64,000 bases of DNA from Mesorhizobium tamadayense (GTDB lineage: Bacteria; Pseudomonadota; Alphaproteobacteria; Rhizobiales; Rhizobiaceae). The DNA is taken from the NCBI RefSeq assembly GCF_003863365.1, contig NZ_RQXT01000006.1, positions 124,001 through 188,000 on the forward strand, in the 5' to 3' direction. Below are positions 53,876-61,562 of the stretch, piece by piece (position 1 is the stretch's first letter; each line of letters begins with the position of its first letter). The notes under the pieces were generated by a model. It was not told where the DNA came from. It ran no database searches and saw only the letters and a program-made list of their open reading frames with translations. The position numbers were made by a program, and so were the translations under genes.

Positions 53876-55123
53876 ATGTTCGCAACCTACCGACCGATCC
53901 TCTCGCTGCTGCGCGGCACCGCGTTCCTGCTGGCGGCGTCCGGCCTGCATGGCCTGCTGCTGCCGCTGCGCGGCCAGGTGGAAGGGTTCTCGACCGCCTC
54001 GCTCGGCCTGATGGGCACGGCTTGGGCCGGCGGTTTCGTCACCGGCTGCTTCTTCGCGCCGCGGCTGGTGCGCCGCGCCGGCCATGTCAGGGCGTTCGGC
54101 GCCTTCGCCGCGTCGGGAGCGATCATCGCGCTGCTCACCGGCCTCATCATCGACGAGTATTTCTGGATCCTGCTGCGCGCCTTCACCGGCTTCACCATGG
54201 CCGGCGCCTTCATGGTCATCGAAAGCTGGCTGAACGAGAAAGCCACCAACGAGAACCGCGGCACGGTCTTCGGCCTTTATATGATGGTCACCTATGCCTC
54301 GATCATGGGCGGCCAGATGATCGTCGCCGGCGGCGACGTGAAGTCGGCCTCGCTGTTCATGATCACCGGCATCCTGTTCTGCCTGTCGCTCATTCCGACC
54401 GCCGTTTCGACGCAGTCGCATCCGAAGCCGCTGCAGGACGTCAAGCTCGACGTCAAAGGCCTCTATGCGAATTCGCCGGTGTCGGCGGTGGCCTGTGTTC
54501 TGATCGGCATCGCCAACGGCGCCTGGGGCACACTCGGCGCCGTCTATGGCGCCCGCATCGGCATCTCCACCGCCGAGATCGCGCTGATGATGAGCCTCGT
54601 GGTCGTCGCCGGCGCCGCCATGCAGCTTCCCGCGGGCCGGCTTTCCGACACGACTGATCGCCGCTTCGTGCTCGCCGGCGCGGCCTTCGGCGCGGCACTT
54701 TTCGCGGTGCTGATCTTCCTGGTCGAGCCGCATTCGGGCGTCTTCGTCATTGTGCTGGCCGCCGCCTACGGCGCCTTCGCCTACACGCTCTACTCCATCG
54801 CGGTCGCGCATGCCAACGACCACGCGCGGTCGGAGGATTTCGTCAAGGTTTCCGGCGGCCTGCTGTTGCTTTACGGCTTCGGCACGATGATCGGACCGCT
54901 GCTCGCAGCTGCCCTGATGGGCTGGCTGCGGGCGGAAGGCCTCTTCCTTGCGACCGCATTCGCCCATCTCTGCCTTGCCGGCTACACGCTGCTGCGCATC
55001 CGCGCCCGCGCGCCGGTTCCGATCGAAAACCGCGATGCCTTCAAGACGCAGCCGGCTGACCGCGCCGTCACGCCGGAAGCCTTGCGCCTCGATCCGCGCA
55101 GAAAGGTTGAAACCGACAGTTGA
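53876..55123 (+). CDS. MFS transporter (YcaD-like)
   Basis: 415 residues with twelve predicted membrane helices (LRGTAFLLAASGLHGLLLPL; SLGLMGTAWAGGFVTGCFFA; AFTGFTMAGAFMVIESWLNE). The IESWLNE motif is typical of the YcaD-like subgroup. Substrate unknown. Follows DUF1192 on the same strand and could be expressed with it. Confidence 0.87.
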   Translation: MFATYRPILSLLRGTAFLLAASGLHGLLLPLRGQVEGFSTASLGLMGTAWAGGFVTGCFFAPRLVRRAGHVRAFGAFAASGAIIALLTGLIIDEYFWILLRAFTGFTMAGAFMVIESWLNEKATNENRGTVFGLYMMVTYASIMGGQMIVAGGDVKSASLFMITGILFCLSLIPTAVSTQSHPKPLQDVKLDVKGLYANSPVSAVACVLIGIANGAWGTLGAVYGARIGISTAEIALMMSLVVVAGAAMQLPAGRLSDTTDRRFVLAGAAFGAALFAVLIFLVEPHSGVFVIVLAAAYGAFAYTLYSIAVAHANDHARSEDFVKVSGGLLLLYGFGTMIGPLLAAALMGWLRAEGLFLATAFAHLCLAGYTLLRIRARAPVPIENRDAFKTQPADRAVTPEALRLDPRRKVETDS

Positions 55124-55154
55124 GATTTGGAAAACTTTGCCTCACAAATAAGGC

Positions 55155-55430
55155 ATGATGTTTTCCGACGCCTTCGTGGCGATAGCCGATCCCAACCGGC
55201 GCTATCTCTTGGAAGAGCTCCGGCGCGGTCCGAAGACGGTGAACGAATTGGCAGCCGGGTTACCCGTTTCGCGCCCGGCCGTTTCCCAGCATCTAAAGGT
55301 TCTGCTCGACGCCGGCCTGGTCAAGGCCAAGGCGGAAGGCACCAGACGCGTCTATGCCGTCAGCACCGCCGGCTTCCTCAGGCTCAACATTTGGCTCGAC
55401 CAGTTCTGGGAACTGTCGCCCGGAGAGTGA
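55155..55430 (+). CDS. ArsR-family regulator
   Basis: 91 residues of winged helix: FVAIADPNRRYLLEELRRGP, VNELAAGLPVSRPAVSQHLK, DAGLVKAKAEGTRRVYAV. No metal-binding Cys pair; ArsR/SRPBCC-linked type. The partner SRPBCC gene next to it on the other strand is broken. Weak ribosome site, so the start is moderately certain. Confidence 0.85.
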   Translation: MMFSDAFVAIADPNRRYLLEELRRGPKTVNELAAGLPVSRPAVSQHLKVLLDAGLVKAKAEGTRRVYAVSTAGFLRLNIWLDQFWELSPGE

Positions 55431-55488
55431 TCGCTGAAGCGGCTCGTCGCTCCTTGGCGGCAAATCGGCGGCGGCGCCAACTGAAGCC

Positions 55489-55944
55489 TCATTCAGCGGC
55501 CTCCAGTGCCGCGCCAAGCGCGTCAAGCAGTTCGCCCGTTCCGTGCTCGCGCGTGTTTGGCGTATCGTGACCGTCGAAGATGGCTCCTTGCTCCGTCAGG
55601 ATAAGCCGCGTGCCCTTGCCGTCCGCGATGAGCTCGATCGTCGCGAGCGACACCGAGACCCGGGTTTCGCCGAACAACAGCTCATAGCTGTAGACGATGC
55701 GCTGGTTCGGCATGATGTCCTGATGTTGAAGAAATGCATCTGCCCGTCGCTGGGGCAGCCGGCATTCACCTCCTTGCCGCCGACGCGGAAATCCTTTCAT
55801 GCCGGCTCGGCATCGGGTTGTCGGGATCGACGAACCAGCGCTTCTTGGCAGCTGGATCGCTCAGCGCGAAATAGACCTTTTCGGGCGCCGCCGGATAGAC
55901 GCGCTCGACGACGAAGGTGAATGGACGACGGATCGTTCTGTTAT
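55489..55944 (-). pseudogene. SRPBCC (AHSA1) gene with several frameshifts
   Basis: Three reading frames must be stitched to recover an AHSA1-like protein: ITERSVVHS (where ATA replaces a start ATG at 55944), then [20 protein letters not shown] through [12 protein letters not shown], then [13 protein letters not shown] through MHFFN, then [20 protein letters not shown] to the stop. At least three single or small indels and a lost start codon. It directly follows an ArsR gene, the usual pairing. Sequencing error could explain one break but hardly all. Confidence 0.85.
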
Positions 55945-55955
55945 CGTGGCTTCCT

Positions 55956-56291
55956 TCAAGTTTCGTCTTTGGTGTCAGCGAGAAAATCGCCGAGGCGATC
56001 GAGCCTGCGCTCCCAGGCGAGGCGCCGCTCATTGATCCAGTGCTCGGCGGCCTTGAGCGCATGCGGCTCGATCCGGCAGGTGCGCACCCGGCCGAGCTTC
56101 TCGGTGCTCACCAGGCCGCTCGCCTCGAGAACGTTGAGGTGCTGGACGACGGCCGACAGCGACATCGCCAGCGGCTCGGCCAGCTGGCTGACCGAGGCCG
56201 GCCCGCGCGACAGACGTTCCACCATCTGGCGCCGCGCCGGATCCGCGAGCGCCTGGAACATCAAGTCGAGCTGGGCGGGATCGTGCAGCAT
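55956..56291 (-). CDS. ArsR-family regulator (SRPBCC-paired)
   Basis: 111 residues: [60 protein letters not shown]. Typical of ArsR regulators paired with SRPBCC proteins; here the partner is the pseudogene 11 bases downstream. Starts 6 bases after the GST stop, so GST, regulator and pseudogene form one unit. Confidence 0.87.
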   Translation of the reverse strand: MLHDPAQLDLMFQALADPARRQMVERLSRGPASVSQLAEPLAMSLSAVVQHLNVLEASGLVSTEKLGRVRTCRIEPHALKAAEHWINERRLAWERRLDRLGDFLADTKDET

Positions 56292-56297
56292 GGCGCA

Positions 56298-56954
56298 CTA
56301 GCCATTATTGTAGGGGAAGAGCCTGAAATAGGGCTGCGCTTCCTCGATCACGCGGGCGAAGCTCGGCCGTTCGAGCAGGCGGTCGTGATAGCGTTTCACG
56401 GCCGGGAACTTGTCGCCGAACGGCTCGACCTTGTTGGCATAGTACAGCGCCGGCGAGGCGGCGCAGTCGGCCATGGTGAAGGTCTCGCCCACCGCCCAGG
56501 TCCTAGCCTGCATCTCCTGTTCGATGATAGCGTAGGAATTGCGCAGCTGCACGCGCGCCTCCTCGACCCCGAACGGATCGGTTCTGTCCTTTGGCCGCAA
56601 CCGGTCGCCGACGATCTTCTGCATCGGCTCCTGCACGTAGAAGTCGTAGAAGCGATCGGCCTGGCGGACCTTGATGGCGAGGTCGATGTCGGCGGGGATG
56701 AGCTCGACCGGCCCGGGGTAATAGGCGGCGAGATATTCGATGACGATGGTCGATTCCAGCACCGTGCGGTCCCGTGCGTCGTCGCGCAGGGCCGGCATCT
56801 TGCCCGTCGGCGAAACCTTCAGGAAGGCCGCGCGCGACTGCTCGTCGCCGAGATCGACGATCACCGGCCTGAAGGGCGTGCCGTTCTCGTAGAACGCGAT
56901 CAGCGGCTTCCAGCAGAAGGACGCCAGCGGGTGGAAATGCAGCGTCAGGGACAT
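56298..56954 (-). CDS. Glutathione S-transferase
   Basis: 218 residues. N-terminal thioredoxin-like domain (LTLHFHPLASFCWKPLIAFY, FLKVSPTGKMPALRDD, LESTIVIEYLAAYYPG) and C-terminal helices (WAVGETFTMADCAASPALYY). Conjugates glutathione to electrophiles or acts in redox protection. First gene of a three-gene unit with an ArsR gene and a pseudogene. Confidence 0.88.
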   Translation of the reverse strand: MSLTLHFHPLASFCWKPLIAFYENGTPFRPVIVDLGDEQSRAAFLKVSPTGKMPALRDDARDRTVLESTIVIEYLAAYYPGPVELIPADIDLAIKVRQADRFYDFYVQEPMQKIVGDRLRPKDRTDPFGVEEARVQLRNSYAIIEQEMQARTWAVGETFTMADCAASPALYYANKVEPFGDKFPAVKRYHDRLLERPSFARVIEEAQPYFRLFPYNNG

Positions 56955-57041
56955 ACTCGCTTCTCCTGTCGTCGTCGAAATACTGAAGTAACTACTTAAC
57001 TATTTTCAAAGACCACCGGAGTCAAGGCCGGCTCCCGCCGG

Positions 57042-57866
57042 TCAGCCGTGGGTCGCGATGGCTTCGATGATCTCCGGCCAGTCGTCGCGATGCAGCTCAT
57101 GGCCGCCGCCTTCGATCCGCACCAGCCGGGCGCCGGGAACCGCGCCGGCAAGCGCCTCGCCGTGCTCGATCGGGATGAGCGGATCGGTGGCGCCGTGGAT
57201 GACGAGCAGCGGCGCCGTAAAATCCTTTATCCGCCGCTCCGGCTCGCCGCTCTTGAGCAGGAAGTGGTTGATGGCGCTGGCGAGGCCGCCGGAACGGTCG
57301 TAATCCTCCTCGATCATCGCGCGTGTCCGTTCCTCGTCGAAGGGATGCATCGTGCTGGCAATCGCGCGAGCGCCCTTGACCATGAAGTCGAGCACCTGTC
57401 CCCGGTTCGACCAGTCGACATCGGCGCCTTCCGCGGAATGCTCCTTGTAGGCCTGGCTCGCCCCCGGCAGGCTGGACGTATCGACGCCGAGCGGCGAGCT
57501 GGAGATCACGGTGAGCGCGCTGACGCGTTCGGGATATTTCAGCGCCACGATCTGCGCGATCATGCCGCCCATCGACATGCCGACGACATGCGCCTTGTTG
57601 ATATTATGGTCGTCGAGCACGCGGACGGCATCGTCCACCATGTCCTCGAACGTATAGGGCGGCGCGCCCGGCGTGTATTTGGTCGAGAGACCAGTATCGC
57701 GATTGTCGTAGCGGATGACGAAGCGGCCGCGCTGGGCAAGCTGCCGGCAGAAGGCTTCCGGCCACCAGAGCAACGAGGCCATGGCACCCATGATCAGAAG
57801 GATCGCCGGATCGGCCGGACTGCCGAAGGTCTCCGAGACGATTTCAGGGCGTGGCAAAGTGGCCAT
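57042..57866 (-). CDS. Alpha/beta hydrolase
   Basis: 274 residues. Oxyanion region LIMGAMASLLWWPEAFC, nucleophile elbow GMSMGG (Ser about 96), late Asp in GATDPLIPIEHGEALA and His in GGGHELHRDDWPEI, giving a complete triad. Esterase- or lactonase-like; substrate unknown. Divergent from the HxlR regulator, which probably controls it. Confidence 0.9.
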   Translation of the reverse strand: MATLPRPEIVSETFGSPADPAILLIMGAMASLLWWPEAFCRQLAQRGRFVIRYDNRDTGLSTKYTPGAPPYTFEDMVDDAVRVLDDHNINKAHVVGMSMGGMIAQIVALKYPERVSALTVISSSPLGVDTSSLPGASQAYKEHSAEGADVDWSNRGQVLDFMVKGARAIASTMHPFDEERTRAMIEEDYDRSGGLASAINHFLLKSGEPERRIKDFTAPLLVIHGATDPLIPIEHGEALAGAVPGARLVRIEGGGHELHRDDWPEIIEAIATHG

Positions 57867-57885
57867 CCTTCTCTCCTGTCAATCC

Positions 57886-57902
57886 GATTGCATTTTGCAA
57901 TC
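57886..57902. promoter_or_regulatory. Palindromic operator candidate for the HxlR regulator
   Basis: GATTGCA, TTT, TGCAATC, in the 90-base gap between the hydrolase and HxlR genes; further TTGCA and ATGCAA half-sites follow at about 57905 and 57931. Confidence 0.7.
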
Positions 57903-57956
57903 AGTTGCACGATAATCAAACCGATATCATAATGCAACCGGTTTTGGGAGACTGTC

Positions 57957-58475
57957 ATGAACACCGAGCACCGCTCCGGCTGCCCGATCAATCTGTCGCT
58001 CGAGGTTTTCGGCGACCGCTGGACCCTGATCATCCTGCGCGACATGATCTTCGGCGGCAGGCGCCATTTCCGCGAGCTGCTCAACGGATCGCTGGAAGGC
58101 ATCGCCTCCAACATCCTGGCCGACCGGCTGAAACGGCTGATGGAGCTCGGCCTGCTGACCAAGGCCGACGATCCGAGCCACAAGCAGAAGGCGATCTACA
58201 GCCTGACCGAGATGGCGATCACCCTGGTGCCGATCATGGCGCATCTCGGTGCCTGGGGGCGCGTATGGCTGCCGGTCAGCGAGGAGCTATCGATCCGCGC
58301 CGAGCTTCTGGAAAAAGGCGGCCCGCCGCTGTGGGAGCAATTCATGGACGAGCTGCGTCACGAGCATCTCGGCGCGCCGACGAAGACGCCGCCGGGCACG
58401 CCTGGCGTGCGGCAACAGCTGCAGGCCGCCTATGAGGCTGCGGTCTCGCGGAAGGCCGAGATCGCAGCAGGCTGA
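57957..58475 (+). CDS. HxlR-family regulator
   Basis: 172 residues: CPINLSLEVFGDRWTLIILR, GGRRHFRELLNGSLEGIASN, ILADRLKRLMELGLLTKADD, with a longer C-terminal tail than usual. TGGGAGACTGTC precedes the ATG. Cys9 is in the usual sensing position. Divergent from the hydrolase gene; candidate palindrome in between. Confidence 0.88.
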   Translation: MNTEHRSGCPINLSLEVFGDRWTLIILRDMIFGGRRHFRELLNGSLEGIASNILADRLKRLMELGLLTKADDPSHKQKAIYSLTEMAITLVPIMAHLGAWGRVWLPVSEELSIRAELLEKGGPPLWEQFMDELRHEHLGAPTKTPPGTPGVRQQLQAAYEAAVSRKAEIAAG

Positions 58476-58509
58476 CGCGAGGCAGGTTGAGGCGAGGAAT
58501 AGGAACCTC

Positions 58510-58730
58510 GTCATCCCAGGGCGAAGCAGGAGCGAAGCTCCGTCGCCGAGACCCTGGGATCCATGGCGTTACTTCGACCGTAGCATGCAGCGGAGCAGAA
58601 TTCAGCACCGCTGGCGAAGCGTCAAGGTCACGGCATGGATCCTATGGTCTGCGCCGCGTCGCTTCGCTCCTTGCTCCGCCATAGAATAGGATGACGAAGA
58701 GCTGGAGGTTTCCGCCTATCGCCACGAATG
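58510..58730. repeat. Long dispersed repeat, copy 2, in a convergent gap
   Basis: Related to 20312: ATCCCAGGG...CCCTGGGAT hairpin around GGAGCGAAGCTCCGTCGC, then CAGCGGAGCAGAATTCAGCA and TGCGCCGCGTCGCTTCGCTC. Again sits exactly between two converging genes. Confidence 0.85.
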
Positions 58731-58733
58731 CGA

Positions 58734-59135
58734 CTAATTGAGATTGATATCCCGGCTCGCCGACCGCATCGATACCGAGAAGCCGGCCAGCACATCGAAC
58801 AGCGCGATGATCATCAGCGTGAAGAACACCGAATGCGCCGCGCCTTTCACCAGCAGGAACTCGACCAGGAAGGCGATGAAGACCAGCGTCGACAACAGAT
58901 GATCCAGGATCGACGCATTGGTCGTGCGCACCGATTTTGAAATCTCGACGAACAGGAAGATCAACCCGATCAACACCATAAGGTCGCCGAGCGTCATCGA
59001 GAAGACGCCGCCCGACATCATGCGGAACGAGAACATTTCGGTGGTCCATGGATCGTCGCCGCCGCCGAACAATCCCAGCAGTCCGAGATTGTAGAGGACG
59101 AAGGGTACGATCAGCAGCGGGATGGCACCGAACAT
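58734..59135 (-). CDS. Polytopic membrane protein, unknown function
   Basis: 133 residues from the ATG at 59135 (GGAGA upstream). Four hydrophobic helices: PLLIVPFVLYNLGLLGLF, DLMVLIGLIFLFVEI, LLSTLVFIAFLVEFLLV, FFTLMIIALFDVLAGFSV. Conserved-looking rhizobial inner-membrane protein; no name known to me. Preceding repeat ends at its stop. Confidence 0.78.
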   Translation of the reverse strand: MFGAIPLLIVPFVLYNLGLLGLFGGGDDPWTTEMFSFRMMSGGVFSMTLGDLMVLIGLIFLFVEISKSVRTTNASILDHLLSTLVFIAFLVEFLLVKGAAHSVFFTLMIIALFDVLAGFSVSMRSASRDINLN

Positions 59136-59310
59136 CTGGGGCGTCTCCAATGAGGCACCCTTTTGTAAAATCCGCCGCAGAGACGCCGTCAAGGCTTTTC
59201 GCCGCCCTGTCGAACACGCTCTAAGACCTAATGAAATAAGGATGTCAGCCGGTTGCCCGGCGCTTCGGCATCGAGTGCGATCCTGCCCGGTCAATCTGAT
59301 CGCCAGACGC

Positions 59311-59334
59311 AAAAAGACCGGCCAGAGGCCGGTC
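59311..59334 (-). terminator. Terminator after rpmF
   Basis: On the minus strand GACCGGCC, 3 bases, GGCCGGTC, then TTTTT; 31 bases after the rpmF stop. Confidence 0.85.
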
Positions 59335-59364
59335 CTTTGAAACGTCACAAACAGTGGAAGCTTC

Positions 59365-59547
59365 TCAGCTTTCCTTCGGCTCCAGGACCTGGCGGCCGCG
59401 ATACATGCCGGTCTTCAGGTCGATATGGTGCGGGCGGCGCATTTCGCCGGAGTTCTTGTCCTCGACATAGGTCGGGGCCTTGAGAGCGTCGGCCGAGCGG
59501 CGCATGCCGCGCTTCGACGGAGAGGTTTTTCTTTTTGGAACGGCCAT
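59365..59547 (-). CDS. rpmF: Ribosomal protein bL32
   Basis: 60 residues: [20 protein letters not shown], then [20 protein letters not shown]. Alphaproteobacterial L32 form, without the zinc Cys set. Part of the 50S subunit. Confidence 0.96.
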   Translation of the reverse strand: MAVPKRKTSPSKRGMRRSADALKAPTYVEDKNSGEMRRPHHIDLKTGMYRGRQVLEPKES

Positions 59548-59699
59548 GGATATGCTCCACTACATGGTCAAAATGCCCCGGCACCCTCGCGAAAGGGCCG
59601 CACCGAGGCCATAATCTGAGAAAGTCGGGTGCCTATACACGCGTTGCTCGGTTTTGGCCAGCACCGCGGCGAATTTTTTTGAGCCGGTGACGCTTCGTC

Positions 59700-60407
59700 C
59701 TAATCGAGACAACCGACATAGGCGCCAGAGCGTCCGGCACGCCGCTCGATCAGATTGGCGAGCCGCCTGAGCCCCGGCCCGGGCCTCGCCGGATTGCGCG
59801 CGATCGGGTTGGGCAAGCTGACGGCAAGCAGTGCTGCCTGCCGGCGCGACAATTGCTTGGCCGAGACGCCGAAGTGATGCCGCGCGGCTGCCTCTATGCC
59901 GTAGATGCCCGGTCCCCATTCCGCGATGTTGAGATAGATCTCCATGATGCGCCGTTTCGACATCACCGCGTCGAAATAGACAGCTAAAGGCAGCTCGACC
60001 ACCTTGCGCACGCTGCCCAGCGGCCGCGACCACAGGAAGAGATTCTTCACCGTCTGCATGGTGATGGTGGAGGCGCCGCGCGTCGCCTCGCCGGCAAGCG
60101 CATCGTCGACGACGCCGCGCAATTCGCCGAGGTCGACGCCGCGATGGAAGCAGAACTGCCCGTCCTCCGACATGATCACCGAATGTATGAGCACCGGCGC
60201 CATGTCGTCGATCGGCACCCAGCGCCGGTCGTATCCGGAAAAGGTCGCAAGATCCTTCAGCATCAGCGTCGAGACCGGATGCACGAAGGGCGGCAGATAG
60301 AGGAAGGTGAGCACCACCGGTATCGCCGCCAGCACGATCGCAACGACCAGGCAGCGCCGGCCGAGGCGCTTCAGACCGGCGCGGTTCAGGCGCCGTGGTC
60401 GCGCCAT
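59700..60407 (-). CDS. mtgA: Monofunctional peptidoglycan transglycosylase MtgA
   Basis: 235 residues from the ATG at 60407 (GAAGGGC upstream); an in-frame GTG at 60476 is possible. One membrane helix (about 17-40, [18 protein letters not shown]), then the GT51 domain: [16 protein letters not shown] with the catalytic Glu, [16 protein letters not shown], and [20 protein letters not shown]. Polymerises lipid II glycan strands in the periplasm. Confidence 0.93.
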   Translation of the reverse strand: MARPRRLNRAGLKRLGRRCLVVAIVLAAIPVVLTFLYLPPFVHPVSTLMLKDLATFSGYDRRWVPIDDMAPVLIHSVIMSEDGQFCFHRGVDLGELRGVVDDALAGEATRGASTITMQTVKNLFLWSRPLGSVRKVVELPLAVYFDAVMSKRRIMEIYLNIAEWGPGIYGIEAAARHHFGVSAKQLSRRQAALLAVSLPNPIARNPARPGPGLRRLANLIERRAGRSGAYVGCLD

Positions 60408-60555
60408 GTCCAGCCCTTCGATTTCATGATCGACGATCGGTTCCGTCAAGCCGCCCCCACCTGTGCCACTCGCCACTCCGGCATAATGGCGCGAGGCTTC
60501 TTGCGCAATGTCTGAGTGTCGGCTACCGGTCCCGGCCATGACGAAAGAGGACCAG

Positions 60556-61455
60556 ATGGCCTTCGAATCCGCGCTTTTCGCGCGCGCCGCAGCAAGCGAG
60601 GCCCAGCTTAGGCAGGTCCTTGACGCGCGCCTGCTTTCCGGCGAGATCGCCAGGCCGGAACGGCTGATGGCGGCCATGCGCCATGGCGTGCTCAACGGCG
60701 GCAAGCGGCTCCGCCCTTTCCTGGTCATGGAAAGTGCCGCCCTTTTTTCTGCTGACGGCGAGGCGGCGCTGCGTGTCGCGGCGGCGCTCGAATGCGTGCA
60801 TTGCTACTCGCTGATCCATGACGATCTGCCGGCGATGGACGACGACGATTTGCGCCGCGGCCAGCCGACGGTGCACAAGGCCTTCGACGAGGCGACCGCC
60901 ATCCTTGCCGGCGACGCGCTTCTCACATTGGCCTTCGACATCATCGCCGACGAGGCGACCGCGCTGCCGGCCGAGCGTCGGGTGGCGCTCGTGCTGGCGC
61001 TTGCGCGTGCCGCCGGAGCCGGCGGCATGGTCGGCGGCCAGACGCTCGACCTCGAAGCCGAGCGCAAGCGCCCGGACGAGGCCGGCATCATCCGGCTGCA
61101 GGCCATGAAGACAGGCGCGCTGATCCGCTTCGCTTGCGAGGCCGGGGCCATCGTCGCCGGCGCGCCGGCCGCCGACCGCGAGCGGTTGGCCGAGTTCGGC
61201 TCGGCGATCGGCCTTGCCTTCCAGCTCGCCGACGACCTGCTCGACCTGACCGCGGATACGAAGCAGATGGGCAAGGCGACAAAGAAAGATGCAGCCGCCG
61301 GCAAGGCGACGCTCGCTGCGCTGCACGGCGCCGACTGGGCGCGCGAGCAGCTCCACGGCCTCATCGACCAGGCGCACGCGCTGCTTGACCCCTATGGCGA
61401 AGAGGCCGCGCTGCTGAAAGCCGCCGCGACCTTCGTGGCGACGCGCAATAGCTGA
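60556..61455 (+). CDS. ispA: Farnesyl/geranylgeranyl diphosphate synthase
   Basis: 299 residues from the ATG at 60556 (AGAGGA upstream; ATG 60538 also possible). First Asp-rich motif [14 protein letters not shown], second [14 protein letters not shown] near residue 53. Condenses IPP with allylic diphosphates; the two residues before the first motif ([11 protein letters not shown]) fit the FPP type. Divergent from mtgA. Confidence 0.9.
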   Translation: MAFESALFARAAASEAQLRQVLDARLLSGEIARPERLMAAMRHGVLNGGKRLRPFLVMESAALFSADGEAALRVAAALECVHCYSLIHDDLPAMDDDDLRRGQPTVHKAFDEATAILAGDALLTLAFDIIADEATALPAERRVALVLALARAAGAGGMVGGQTLDLEAERKRPDEAGIIRLQAMKTGALIRFACEAGAIVAGAPAADRERLAEFGSAIGLAFQLADDLLDLTADTKQMGKATKKDAAAGKATLAALHGADWAREQLHGLIDQAHALLDPYGEEAALLKAAATFVATRNS

Positions 61456-61562
61456 GGGCGGCGACCCTGAGCCGACTGTCGGCGCGATCGGGCAACTGCC
61501 CCTGCTCTGTTCAGGCAAATCCAGCGGCGAGAACTTGAACCGCCTCCTCCACGACAGCGCCC

